From a virus: a DNA stretch of 64,000 nucleotides. Made by a program: the position numbers and the translations under genes. The DNA is taken from positions 1 to 64,000 of IMG/VR virus record IMGVR_UViG_3300027675_000005; one strand, 5' to 3'. The notes under the pieces are model-generated. The model made no database searches and was not told the origin of the DNA. It was given only the letters and a program-made list of their open reading frames with translations. Each line of letters starts with the position of its first letter. Within the stretch, counting starts at the first letter, position 1. Positions 1-8,608 of the stretch are shown here, piece by piece.

Positions 1-1030
1 CAGTACTATCGGCATCTGTAGCGCCTATCGGCCCTTGGATGCCTTGGATACCTTGGTCACCTTGAGGACCTTCTGGTCCTGTCGCGCCCGTCGGACCCGG
101 ATCTCCCTGTGGTCCCTCCGGACCCACCGGACCGGGAACTGTACTATCCGCACCCGTCGCACCTGTCGGACCTTGCGGACCAGTATTGCCGATCGGCCCT
201 TGTGATCCTGTATCGCCAGTGTCACCTTTAACGCCCTGATCGCCTTGCGGACCCTCCGGACCTACAGGTCCCTGAACACCTTCTGGACCTTGAACACCTT
301 GCGGACCTGCTGGACCTACTGGACCTTGAATTGGCCCCGCATTAATGTATGTCCCAGTCTCTGAATCCCAGATCCACATATCGCCGGTTTCGACGACAAT
401 GTAAGCATCACCATCTGCATTCCCAGTTGGAGGCAAATCACCAACTGTCGGTACCTGTCCCTTGACATTAATACCGGTACCTGCTGCACCCTGTGGTCCT
501 TCCGGCCCTACTGGCCCCTGCGCTCCTGTAGCACCCGGAGGTCCCGCTGGACCGGGTACAGTTGAAGCAGGCCCTGCTGGCCCAGTCGGACCCTGTGAAC
601 CAGGTGTGCCTGGATCTCCTTTGGCACCTTGTGGCCCAGCCGGGCCTGGTATAGTTGAAGGAGCGCCCGGATCGCCGGGAGGTCCTTGTGGCCCAGTTGG
701 TCCTTGAGGGCCTGGGGGACCAGGTGTTCCACCGCTTCCACTTCCCGTACCAAGTGGGCCTACAGTGACACCATTGATACGCGCAAACACCCCGTCCGTT
801 CTTGTCCAAAGATCGCCGTTCTCTGGGTGCGGAGGATGAACGTCATGCGGAAGATTAAGATATCCAACATCCGCTCCAATATAGACTCGACCATCCTTGC
901 CGGAGTTGCCGAATCCTTTACCACCGTTGAAGTAAGTCGAAGCTCCATCCGGGGACTCAGGAGTACCCGGCCCAGGATTATAGCGGATATCGTTTCCCGG
1001 TTCCGCGGATATGTTAAAGTCTTCTGACAT
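1..1030 (-). CDS. Collagen-like tail fibre protein (partial, runs off the left edge)
   Basis: An open frame from ATG at 1030 runs to the window edge without a stop. The first ~95 residues are non-repetitive (start [14 protein letters not shown]). They are followed by long Gly-X-Y runs such as [16 protein letters not shown]. The runs are interrupted near positions 330-480 by a non-collagen segment ([20 protein letters not shown]) like the short WD-type segments in other fibres here, and then resume. Phage collagen-like proteins form trimeric fibres, so this is probably a side or tail fibre. The start overlaps the stop of the endolysin gene (TAATG). The C-terminus and any tip domain are outside the window. 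Confidence 0.85.
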   Translation of the reverse strand, partial: MSEDFNISAEPGNDIRYNPGPGTPESPDGASTYFNGGKGFGNSGKDGRVYIGADVGYLNLPHDVHPPHPENGDLWTRTDGVFARINGVTVGPLGTGSGSGGTPGPPGPQGPTGPQGPPGDPGAPSTIPGPAGPQGAKGDPGTPGSQGPTGPAGPASTVPGPAGPPGATGAQGPVGPEGPQGAAGTGINVKGQVPTVGDLPPTGNADGDAYIVVETGDMWIWDSETGTYINAGPIQGPVGPAGPQGVQGPEGVQGPVGPEGPQGDQGVKGDTGDTGSQGPIGNTGPQGPTGATGADSTVPGPVGPEGPQGDPGPTGATGPEGPQGDQGIQGIQGPIGATDADST

Positions 1031-1587
1031 TATTCAACTGCATCCGAGATAGCTTGCAAAAACTGTTCATGATATTTTGCAATCTCTTCAGCACGATCAG
1101 TACCGTTGATAATACGACGAGCATTGTAAGGATCGTCGTCAACCTCATTAAAATAATTACCTAACGAATCGCCAGTAAACCAACCTTTCTCCATACCATC
1201 AAACATAATGATTGCAGCAACATCCGGTTGCAACGCCAGATCAGGATAATTAACTAGATCTTCTTCACAGACGTCACTACCCTTAGCGTAATTCTCTTCC
1301 CAAGTAAGTTGAACAAACCCACGGCCTATATATGGATAATATGGCTTGCTCTGCAAGTATTCCATCGAACCGTACTCGGTGATTGGAATCATTGTAAAGG
1401 CTGTTTCGTGATAATCAGTTGCAAACATATAAGCGAGTTTTCGATGATCACCCCCGAAGCCATAACGCTTACGCCACTCACGCAAAACGAAATTCATACC
1501 GGTAACTTGAGATTGCGCTAGTACACCCTCAAACAGGTGATCGCGAACATAATCGAAGAATGTTGCCTTGTTGAATTTTGTGTTCAT
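1030..1587 (-). CDS. GH19-family chitinase-like endolysin
   Basis: A 185-residue protein with the glycoside hydrolase family 19 signature. The catalytic-glutamate region is YHETAFTM (Glu about 61), and [13 protein letters not shown] (about 88-100) matches the conserved GRGxxQLTxxxNY block of the family. Phage GH19 enzymes cut the peptidoglycan glycan chain at lysis. No signal peptide is visible, so export needs a holin or another route. The ATG at 1587 is preferred over upstream in-frame codons because it overlaps the upstream stop (ATGA) and the family domain begins just after it. It sits among fibre genes at the end of the late block, beside a small membrane protein. Confidence 0.9.
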   Translation of the reverse strand: MNTKFNKATFFDYVRDHLFEGVLAQSQVTGMNFVLREWRKRYGFGGDHRKLAYMFATDYHETAFTMIPITEYGSMEYLQSKPYYPYIGRGFVQLTWEENYAKGSDVCEEDLVNYPDLALQPDVAAIIMFDGMEKGWFTGDSLGNYFNEVDDDPYNARRIINGTDRAEEIAKYHEQFLQAISDAVE

Positions 1588-1904
1588 GGGCACACCGGAG
1601 GGTTCCAATATTTCAGATTGTAAGCGCGTTGATGTGCGCTGATACCATTGTCTGTTCCAACGATAGCTCGCTTCGGTTCTGGACTGTAATCTTTTAACCA
1701 CACGCTGAATAAATTCGCAATGTGTTCCTGAAACGCTTTATCAATAGCCTCATTATATAATTTACGAATGTGCTCTTGATCTTTGGCACTGACACAAGCT
1801 GGGGTTGACTGTGCATGGGTCGCAGTGATTGCTCGCCAGATGCCAAACACCAGCATGGAGAAAGCAAATATCAATAACAATGTCGACACCAAAGTCTTGT
1901 TCAC
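1584..1904 (-). CDS. Small membrane-anchored protein beside the endolysin
   Basis: A 106-residue protein starting with GTG. One hydrophobic N-terminal segment (residues ~4-24) is followed by a soluble, mostly helical domain with two cysteines. This topology suits an inner-membrane spanin component, a signal-arrest protein or another lysis factor, and the stop overlaps the endolysin start (ATGA). No family is recognised, so the lysis role rests on position and topology only. Confidence 0.7.
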   Translation of the reverse strand: MNKTLVSTLLLIFAFSMLVFGIWRAITATHAQSTPACVSAKDQEHIRKLYNEAIDKAFQEHIANLFSVWLKDYSPEPKRAIVGTDNGISAHQRAYNLKYWNPPVCP

Positions 1905-1934
1905 GGGAAGAATAATCCATTGTCTGGTGCGGGG

Positions 1935-3191
1935 CTATTCTACCGCTGCCGTTTCCAAAACTTCAACGCGGGCTTTTAATTCCTTCACAGCATTGATCAA
2001 CGCATATACAAGTGAAGTACCATTGTAGAGACGCAGATCATTAACAGGAGTACCATCAATGTATCCCGCTACCTTTGATATTAATTCGGGCATTGGTATT
2101 TCAACGTCTTGAGCAACCAATCCAATATATTCTGTAGCGGCTGTTGCCATAAGATAATGACCAGAAGCGGGATACGGCGCTACACCTGGATCACCCGTTC
2201 GTGGCAGCGGATTACCATGTTCGTCGCTGCCCACTGGCTGATCCGGGGGCCTATCTGTATCGTTTCCTTTAAAGGTGTAGCGTACCGGTTGCAATGCAGC
2301 AATCTGATCGAGGCCACTTTCATAGTTACCAGTTACAGTTTTGATACGTGAATCAGAATGGGCTACCCACCAGCCGCCTACTTGACTCGTTGCATCTCCC
2401 TCGCTTCTAAAATCAAAATATGGACCTCCACTCACAGCTCGCCAAAAATAACGAACACCCGCTTGATGTATTGCTTGGAGATACAAAGCAGGCGCACCTG
2501 CTACAACCGCGTTGACAGCTACTACATCATATCCAGGACTGGTGGCATTAAATCCACTTGTACCTGTCGACATTCCATAGGTCGAATAGACGTTACCCGC
2601 TTGAACATTTCCAGAAGCATTTACATGATAACTAGATACCGTACCATTTGGAACAGATATATTTGCTAGATTAGTTAAAGTCCCGGTCATAGTGTCGCCG
2701 GTCTTTAGAACGTAAGCTCCGGACACGCTCTTATTGTCTACATATTGCTTAGTTGCAGCATGAAGTGGAGCAGTTGGATCTCCAATCAATCCCAATCGAC
2801 TATCGGCACGACTAATGGTTAATGGATTACCAACCCCCGCAACTCCGGCATCATCCATTGCATATAATAATAAATTCGATCCAGCATTGCCACCGCCCTC
2901 GGCGGCGTTATCCATACGCCAGCCCCAACGCTGCTTACCACCTCGATAATATTTTATTTCCGCAAGTCCTGCACCAATGTCATCAAGAATAAGAACGGGA
3001 CTGGTCTTTTGTATTGCCAGATTGCCAGTCATCGTGTCGCCGGCTTTTAGAACGTAGTCACCAGTGCCGGCATCAGGATCGCTGGTTACAGTCCACTTCT
3101 CTCCGTCCCACGCATACAGCGGTACACCCGGCTGAGGTGGATTAGGAAAGGTCTGGCCTACAGTTGGACTGGACGGAAAGTCAAGTGCCAT
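1935..3191 (-). CDS. Tail fibre with C-terminal S74 intramolecular chaperone/peptidase
   Basis: A 418-residue protein. Residues 1-40 (ALDFPSSPTVGQ, YAWDGEKWT) repeat the N-terminal module of the fibre at 5105-6214 and probably attach it to the virion. The middle carries KAGDTMTGNL and KTGDTMTGTL repeats typical of phage fibres. The C-terminal ~130 residues match the S74 family: SDSRIKT supplies the Ser-Lys dyad, YIGLVAQDVE is the conserved core, and the protein ends in a coiled coil. S74 domains trimerise the fibre and then cut themselves off. Confidence 0.9.
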   Translation of the reverse strand: MALDFPSSPTVGQTFPNPPQPGVPLYAWDGEKWTVTSDPDAGTGDYVLKAGDTMTGNLAIQKTSPVLILDDIGAGLAEIKYYRGGKQRWGWRMDNAAEGGGNAGSNLLLYAMDDAGVAGVGNPLTISRADSRLGLIGDPTAPLHAATKQYVDNKSVSGAYVLKTGDTMTGTLTNLANISVPNGTVSSYHVNASGNVQAGNVYSTYGMSTGTSGFNATSPGYDVVAVNAVVAGAPALYLQAIHQAGVRYFWRAVSGGPYFDFRSEGDATSQVGGWWVAHSDSRIKTVTGNYESGLDQIAALQPVRYTFKGNDTDRPPDQPVGSDEHGNPLPRTGDPGVAPYPASGHYLMATAATEYIGLVAQDVEIPMPELISKVAGYIDGTPVNDLRLYNGTSLVYALINAVKELKARVEVLETAAVE

Positions 3192-3213
3192 CTCACTTAC
3201 CCTTTTCCTTCAA

Positions 3214-3384
3214 CTAGCTAGTCGGCTTTACAATAGGTGGAATAGGAGGAAACTGATGCATAGCAGCCAACTCAGGTCTGGCTGCTATTGCTGGCGCCCA
3301 GAAAGCGTCATAGTTGAAGGGGCCTGGCGGAAGGGTAAACCACCAGTTTGCTTTTAACTCTACTTCTGTGACTGTTGCGCTCAT
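3214..3384 (-). CDS. 56-residue hypothetical protein between fibre genes
   Basis: The ATG at 3384 overlaps the stop of the upstream tailspike-like gene (ATGA) and the frame ends at TAG 3214. The product has a Trp-rich start (ANWWFTLPPGPFNYDAFWAP) and a proline-rich end. It is translationally coupled and fills a gap that would otherwise be non-coding inside a packed operon. It could be a small fibre chaperone or structural peptide, but no family is recognised. Confidence 0.6.
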   Translation of the reverse strand: MSATVTEVELKANWWFTLPPGPFNYDAFWAPAIAARPELAAMHQFPPIPPIVKPTS

Positions 3385-4721
3385 GGGAAGTACAATCCAT
3401 TCTCTGTTGCTAGACCTGCAGCGTTACCCGGAGGAGTATTACCACCGGCACGGATTAGAGAGTTATCAGTAACTAGATACTGTGGACCAACACAACCCGA
3501 TTGATTTACAGTTATCGCCGACAAACGAATACCACCAAGATCATGCGCGTAGAGACCACCAGCAGAATTGCCAGTGTTATAGAAGTTTAACATACTCGGT
3601 TGAGTTAGCGGATTAGAACCCAGGAAAACCGCGGAACCTCCCATTCCAATACAAGCAGATATAGTATTACCGTTGCCGTAGAAATTATTTTCATAAGTCG
3701 CACCAACCGCACCACCAACTTCGCCCACGATATATGCACCCGGCAGATTCGGATAACGAAGCTCGAACGAACAGTTAAAAATCCCAACAAGTGCCGAAAG
3801 TCGGACTCGCAAATTAGCCCAGTTCTGACTAGCACGATTCGCTACCATATTTATACCGTCAAGATAAAGTGAGACGGCATCGGCCTGCGCACACTGGTAT
3901 TGATAAGCACCAGTATTCGGTTCGATGATATAAGCATTACGATTTGCAGCATCACCGGTAATCCAAACCGAACCACCGTAAGGACCGATAGAGAAACCCT
4001 CATAGTTACCCGGAATGCCGAGTCGGATATCAAGTACGAGTTCGGGTGACGGGAAATAACGAGCACCCATAGTTCGGTAAGCGTAATTGATAGTACGAAA
4101 CGCTTTTGCTGGAGTATTCTCCGTTCCATCGTGAGTTGGAGAATCTAATCCATCTGTACGAACCCAACCACGAACCACACCCGTTCTGATTTCCGGAACC
4201 TGCGATAACACCACACCTACAACGTACCAGGCGCCGTTGTGATGAATAATCTCCATTGGGATGTTTCGTCGGAAATCCTCGGCCCCAAGTTGCTCGCCAT
4301 CGTTACGGAGAACAGGATGGGGGCCGAACCCGTTAACGGTGAGCAGTACTGGACCCGAGTTAGTAAGGTTCGGCAGAATTGACAGTGTCATACCGTCGTT
4401 GATACGGGTAGCAGCCGGATCGAGCAAGCCATAAAGGTTGTCAGCTGTGCCAGTCAGAATGGCATATCGAGGAAGACCCCGTTGAACAATGTAACGGGTC
4501 GCTCTCTCAACATGATCCAATCTGAGGCAATCGTATTTCAATTCCCCCTTCATAATCAGATTCATCTGCTCGGCCAACATAGCATTGGCTGCCGCAGGAT
4601 CGAAGCGGGGTTGACAACGCGACGTCGAATACCACAGCTCGTCGCAGTTATCGCTGTCTACGTCGGGCAAGCTATTCTTAGCTTCCGCCGGAGGCACACC
4701 ACTGTCGGGAAACATAACCAT
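3381..4721 (-). CDS. Tailspike/fibre protein, probable right-handed beta-helix
   Basis: A 446-residue protein. The N-terminal ~190 residues carry Cys pairs and a jellyroll-like stretch. From ~200 the sequence becomes repetitive short beta-strand segments with turns (for example NTPAKAFRTINYAYRTMGAR), ending in Gly/Asn-rich strands typical of pectin-lyase-like folds. The segment DGTENTPAKAFRTI is common at the start of phage tailspike beta-helices. Catalytic residues for polysaccharide cleavage cannot be assigned. It probably recognises a surface glycan. Confidence 0.75.
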   Translation of the reverse strand: MVMFPDSGVPPAEAKNSLPDVDSDNCDELWYSTSRCQPRFDPAAANAMLAEQMNLIMKGELKYDCLRLDHVERATRYIVQRGLPRYAILTGTADNLYGLLDPAATRINDGMTLSILPNLTNSGPVLLTVNGFGPHPVLRNDGEQLGAEDFRRNIPMEIIHHNGAWYVVGVVLSQVPEIRTGVVRGWVRTDGLDSPTHDGTENTPAKAFRTINYAYRTMGARYFPSPELVLDIRLGIPGNYEGFSIGPYGGSVWITGDAANRNAYIIEPNTGAYQYQCAQADAVSLYLDGINMVANRASQNWANLRVRLSALVGIFNCSFELRYPNLPGAYIVGEVGGAVGATYENNFYGNGNTISACIGMGGSAVFLGSNPLTQPSMLNFYNTGNSAGGLYAHDLGGIRLSAITVNQSGCVGPQYLVTDNSLIRAGGNTPPGNAAGLATENGLYFP

Positions 4722-4745
4722 GAGAGTCGTCCTTTCTGCAAGTAA

Positions 4746-5105
4746 TTAGGGAGGTGGTGGTGCAGCCTGCGCTTCAAGCATTGCAACGAATGCATCACTC
4801 AGCGCCTTAGCCTGAACAAGAAACAGTTGAAAGTTTGCAGCGTTGAAGTTTGATGGAATAGCATGTATTGAATTGCGCACTGCTTCTGCTGCGGCGATAG
4901 ATGCAGTAATACCCGCATCTAGACGCGCATTAGCGTCACGCACTGGATCTAATACCGGGGGCACATGCGGATCAGGTACACCGCCATCCGCAAGCCATTC
5001 ATTGTATTCGATCCAGTCACGGTTAGCTGGCTCGTTTGGAACGAAAGCGTTATCAGATGTTCGTATAACACCAGTATCCGTAGCTATAAGTTGATATTCT
5101 GCCAT
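4746..5105 (-). CDS. Tail-fibre-assembly-like small protein
   Basis: A 119-residue protein. The segment VPNEPANRDWIEYNEWLADGG (about 22-42) resembles the IPxDPxNxDWxxYxxWLxxG block found in many phage fibre-assembly and fibre-associated proteins. The C-terminal half is helical and Ala-rich, ending in AAPPPP. It lies between two fibre genes and its start overlaps the stop of the next gene upstream. It could act as a chaperone for one of these fibres. Confidence 0.6.
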   Translation of the reverse strand: MAEYQLIATDTGVIRTSDNAFVPNEPANRDWIEYNEWLADGGVPDPHVPPVLDPVRDANARLDAGITASIAAAEAVRNSIHAIPSNFNAANFQLFLVQAKALSDAFVAMLEAQAAPPPP

Positions 5106-6214
5106 TATAACCTCGCATCCAGAATCGTAGACAAACTACAGACCCACGCTTGCGTCTCTATCGTTCCGATACCGCCAGGTGCAATAACACCTATGTCACC
5201 GGACGAGGGAGTGAGATCCGCGTTACCCGTCGGCCAATACGAACAATTGTAATCTGCGGGTCCCCGCATCGCGCCACCAACCATATTAATCGTTGGAGTT
5301 GTTCTCATCATAACTGGCCAGTTCATTGCAACAGCAAGAGATCCATTCGTTTGACTGGATAGTTTGGTCGCGGCACCGCTTAATTGACAATACGAATAAT
5401 ATCGCTTGCACAATTGCAATTCTGTATTATACGGACGTACCATGAATGGAGACTGTTCTGCTGTAGGAGCTTGCGCACCAGGCAAGATAACAACGCCAGT
5501 AATCTCCATTGTATTGCCGACTGTACTAACAAAATTCATTGACCCAGCAGCAGCAATTCGCATCTTAATCCGCAGACCAGCTAGATTACCTTTATCCCAT
5601 ACCCCAGTTGTTTGACCCGGATAAGTTAACGTCACCCATTTTGCAGTATTCGCTACAAGATTAAGAACCGTTTGTGTGGCACCGGCTGAATGATCATTAT
5701 TATAAACTATAACAGGAAAGCTACCCGAGATAGATGACTTAATCCAAAAACTCATCGTCATTGGGATAGCATTTGGCGTACCCCATCCGAGACGTGCCGA
5801 TAAGATTCCTTCAACATTAAGAGCGATATCAGTTACGTCACTTCCAATTGTCGGCTGTGCAACAAGACAAATTAACTTCAGAGATCTTGCAAAACCAGGA
5901 ATATTTGTTACCACTCCCTGCGCCGACAGCCTGGATGTTCCAGTTGGCTTTTCGATCTTAAATCCATCAACAGGATGTATCGTTCCCGTAACAACCTCGC
6001 CAACCGCGAAGTTATTTTCTTGAGAAATCTCCATCCCGCCGTTAAGCTGTAATCCACTATCAGCAGAAAAAATAATAATCGGATCACTGGCTTCGCCGGG
6101 GCTAGCATAGGATGTCCACTTCTCTCCATCCCAGGTATATTGAACCTGACCAGCGACAGCCGGATCGGGATACTTTTGCCCTATCGTTGGCGTCGAGGGA
6201 AAGTCAATTGCCAC
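5105..6214 (-). CDS. Tail fibre protein with shared N-terminal attachment module
   Basis: A 369-residue protein starting at GTG 6214, which overlaps the upstream stop (TAGTG). Longer upstream starts are less likely. Residues 1-45 (AIDFPSTPTIGQKYPDP, YTWDGEKWTSY) are clearly related to the N-terminus of the S74 fibre at 1935-3191. The remainder is a beta-rich body with a carbohydrate-binding-like stretch (MTMSFWIKSSISG...) often seen in phage distal fibre proteins. No catalytic motif was seen. Confidence 0.75.
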   Translation of the reverse strand: MAIDFPSTPTIGQKYPDPAVAGQVQYTWDGEKWTSYASPGEASDPIIIFSADSGLQLNGGMEISQENNFAVGEVVTGTIHPVDGFKIEKPTGTSRLSAQGVVTNIPGFARSLKLICLVAQPTIGSDVTDIALNVEGILSARLGWGTPNAIPMTMSFWIKSSISGSFPVIVYNNDHSAGATQTVLNLVANTAKWVTLTYPGQTTGVWDKGNLAGLRIKMRIAAAGSMNFVSTVGNTMEITGVVILPGAQAPTAEQSPFMVRPYNTELQLCKRYYSYCQLSGAATKLSSQTNGSLAVAMNWPVMMRTTPTINMVGGAMRGPADYNCSYWPTGNADLTPSSGDIGVIAPGGIGTIETQAWVCSLSTILDARL

Positions 6215-7110
6215 TAGAACCACTCCGCGATAATGTAACTGCCGGGTGCCCAATTGATAGGAGATGTAGAAATGAAACGCAACGCCAACACTTCCAATTG
6301 CGTACCGGCAGCAATAGAAAGATGTGTACTATAGAAAGAGTTGGATGCGCCAGCGGGATTATATGCCGATCCACGCGTCTTGCAGATGAATGGCATCATA
6401 GCGTTAGCTCGTTTGAGTGTAAGGTGACCCTCTGAATATAACGGGTAAGCTCCACTCTCATGCCCAGCACTTAACATGATCCCCGGAGTAGAAGCATGTG
6501 AGTTAAGAAGCACTACTCCCGGTGAATTTGAATTCTGAGAAAAACCAGTTGCGGTATATTGACCGGCTTCTACAAACACACCTGGGGCAAGACTGAGTTG
6601 AAGTAATACGTTGAAAACTGCAGATGTAGATGGATTTATCATTGCTGTCAAACGAACCGCATGAGCTCCATTAGGAACATCAATGACCTTAGAATTAACG
6701 TTTCCAACGTCATAACGCGCATAGTTAAGTTGAGCTGGCGGGCCCGCGGGCCCAACAGGACCAATTAATCCCGTAGGACCAACAGGACCGGGTGGTCCTG
6801 CACCACCAACGATAACCCATTGCGTAGAAGTTCCGTCATTGTAATTGATATAAAGAACGCCGCTATCCGATTCCCACCACAACGTTCCAGCGGGAGCTCC
6901 GAGCGGGGGTTGATCCGCAATCACAACAGTAGAGCCACCACCACTAGCGGATAAATCGACTAGCAACCTCTTTCCAGTTGGATCAAGTGAAATTGGAACG
7001 CCTACCCATAGTCGGGTTGGCGTAGCCATCTCAACAGCTAACTCCCCAGGTAGCAACCCCGTCGGAGGAGCAGCGTAAGATTCTGTTCGTTTGATGAATA
7101 CTTTTTGCAT
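6214..7110 (-). CDS. Tail fibre protein with short collagen-like hinge
   Basis: A 298-residue protein starting MQKVFIKRTES at 7110, four bases after the upstream stop. The N-terminal part has the virion-protein pattern PGELAVEM...RLWVG and an LWWESDSGVLYINYND segment. Residues ~130-145 are a short Gly-Pro collagen-like hinge (GPPGPVGPTGLIGPVGPAG). The C-terminal ~150 residues are a beta-sandwich-like domain of unknown specificity. Confidence 0.75.
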   Translation of the reverse strand: MQKVFIKRTESYAAPPTGLLPGELAVEMATPTRLWVGVPISLDPTGKRLLVDLSASGGGSTVVIADQPPLGAPAGTLWWESDSGVLYINYNDGTSTQWVIVGGAGPPGPVGPTGLIGPVGPAGPPAQLNYARYDVGNVNSKVIDVPNGAHAVRLTAMINPSTSAVFNVLLQLSLAPGVFVEAGQYTATGFSQNSNSPGVVLLNSHASTPGIMLSAGHESGAYPLYSEGHLTLKRANAMMPFICKTRGSAYNPAGASNSFYSTHLSIAAGTQLEVLALRFISTSPINWAPGSYIIAEWF

Positions 7111-7114
7111 CACT

Positions 7115-7639
7115 TCACCATGTTCCGCAGTCAATGATTCCAACTGCGAGTGGTGCAGCGGCAGATCCATCTCCAACGATAGAAATACCGTCCACCGCCA
7201 TTGTCGGATCGTTTACTTTAACCCATCCCGGAATACTTGAATCGTACACATACATTGATAGCGTGTCCGGTTCCCACCAAAGCATACCCTCATAAGGATC
7301 GGGCGGAGCTTCATCTCCAATAAAAATAGCGGGTCGATTTGCATAAACCCACGTCGTAAAAGCACTGCACAGATTCTTTAGCGAGTTACAGTCCCATGGA
7401 CCGTTTGTATCTAAACACTCTGCGAAGGCAACCAGTTCGCTAACGATAGCGTTAATCTGGCGTGGCTCGATTCGTGCGTCGCAGTTCGACGGTAGAGCAG
7501 ATATAGCGCATGTCGCAACATACTCGGGAGGTGGAACATAACCATTGTTAACTTCCGGTTGCGGAATCGGAACACCCGCAGGGTCACGTATTTCGACAGC
7601 ACCGGCGCTCTCGGTATCTGGAAAAATAGTATTAGACAT
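7115..7639 (-). CDS. Baseplate/fibre-proximal structural protein
   Basis: A 174-residue protein that begins directly after the upstream stop. It contains the segment GMLWWEPDTLSMYVYDSSIPGW, which recurs in variant form in the neighbouring fibres ([19 protein letters not shown]). It probably connects the baseplate end (gp48-like protein) to the fibres. Five cysteines are present. No enzymatic motif was seen. Confidence 0.6.
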   Translation of the reverse strand: MSNTIFPDTESAGAVEIRDPAGVPIPQPEVNNGYVPPPEYVATCAISALPSNCDARIEPRQINAIVSELVAFAECLDTNGPWDCNSLKNLCSAFTTWVYANRPAIFIGDEAPPDPYEGMLWWEPDTLSMYVYDSSIPGWVKVNDPTMAVDGISIVGDGSAAAPLAVGIIDCGTW

Positions 7640-8608
7640 CTAGCAAGCCCTTTTGATGTTAGGTGGGCATGTCGGTGGTAGCATTGAACGAACTATGCAC
7701 TCAGCCGCTAACACGCCGGGCCATATACGATCTGGCAGACCCGCAGGACGATCACAGCCCTGATCCCAGTAAGCAGGTATTTGAGGAAGCGGAAGTTGCG
7801 TTTCGCAGACGTCACCACTCCCAACACCCTCGATCCAATCTTGTTTACTACTGATAAGAAAACCCACATCTTCCATACAATAAGATACACATGGGCCTAC
7901 CTCAACAATTGGATGTGTCGGTTCCGGTGGCGGATAGATTGGTTGGATCTGAGCACCAAGAGGTTCAATAATCCAATTAATACCACACAGGTTCTTTATG
8001 ATACCCATGTTGGCGCGAGTGAGAGCTATCGCAACGGCACGTTTAAGAGCTTCCTCCAACTCGGGCGGATAATTGGGCGGACAGAACATCGGACCGCACT
8101 CAGTCCAGACTTCTAATGGAGTGAGTTCGCCAAGCAATACGGAACGACAGTGTTGATTATAACAATCTTCCCATTCCAATCGCGCTAGATAATTGTCCAG
8201 CGTACTGATAGCCGTGTACGGATTACTCTCCCGCATCGCTACCCATAAGGCATCATGAACAACTATCCGTAATTTCAATACTGCGTATATGGCATGTAGG
8301 ATTAATGACGGGCATTGTGGATCACTAATTAGAGGACATTCGGCAGGATCCGCAGATGGATTGGATTCGAAATAACTAATCGCTGCGGCCTTCCAATAAT
8401 CCCATAGTGGTCCACTTGGCAAAAGATTCATAAACGCCACAAAGGTGCAGCATAGATCATTTCCGCAGAGCGGAGGCGGGCAGCAGCCCACCTCGTCAAT
8501 CTCTGTGAATGGTACGCAGCCATCCGCTCCCAGTTTCGTCACCGGGATCATAGCCATCGGCGGCTTACCACTAAGCGGAGGATCACCTGTGGTATTCACA
8601 TCTAGCAT
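7640..8608 (-). CDS. Baseplate protein, gpI/Mu gp48-like (DUF2313-like)
   Basis: A 322-residue protein in the Mu gp48 position, straight after the baseplate J-like gene. The segment FMNLLPSGPLWDYW matches the LLPPGxxW start of the gpI/YmfQ group, which closes the baseplate wedge and links to fibres. It is unusually cysteine-rich, for example GCCPPPLCGNDLCC near residue 42 and a CPPNIKRAC end. The cysteines suggest disulfides or metal sites, which is not typical of the family. Confidence 0.7.
   Translation of the reverse strand: MLDVNTTGDPPLSGKPPMAMIPVTKLGADGCVPFTEIDEVGCCPPPLCGNDLCCTFVAFMNLLPSGPLWDYWKAAAISYFESNPSADPAECPLISDPQCPSLILHAIYAVLKLRIVVHDALWVAMRESNPYTAISTLDNYLARLEWEDCYNQHCRSVLLGELTPLEVWTECGPMFCPPNYPPELEEALKRAVAIALTRANMGIIKNLCGINWIIEPLGAQIQPIYPPPEPTHPIVEVGPCVSYCMEDVGFLISSKQDWIEGVGSGDVCETQLPLPQIPAYWDQGCDRPAGLPDRIWPGVLAAECIVRSMLPPTCPPNIKRAC

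Noticed and set aside
1742-1920. Embedded o-spanin-like frame from ATG 1920 overlapping the small membrane gene
   Set aside because: It stops after about 52 codons with no lipobox and no ribosome-binding site.
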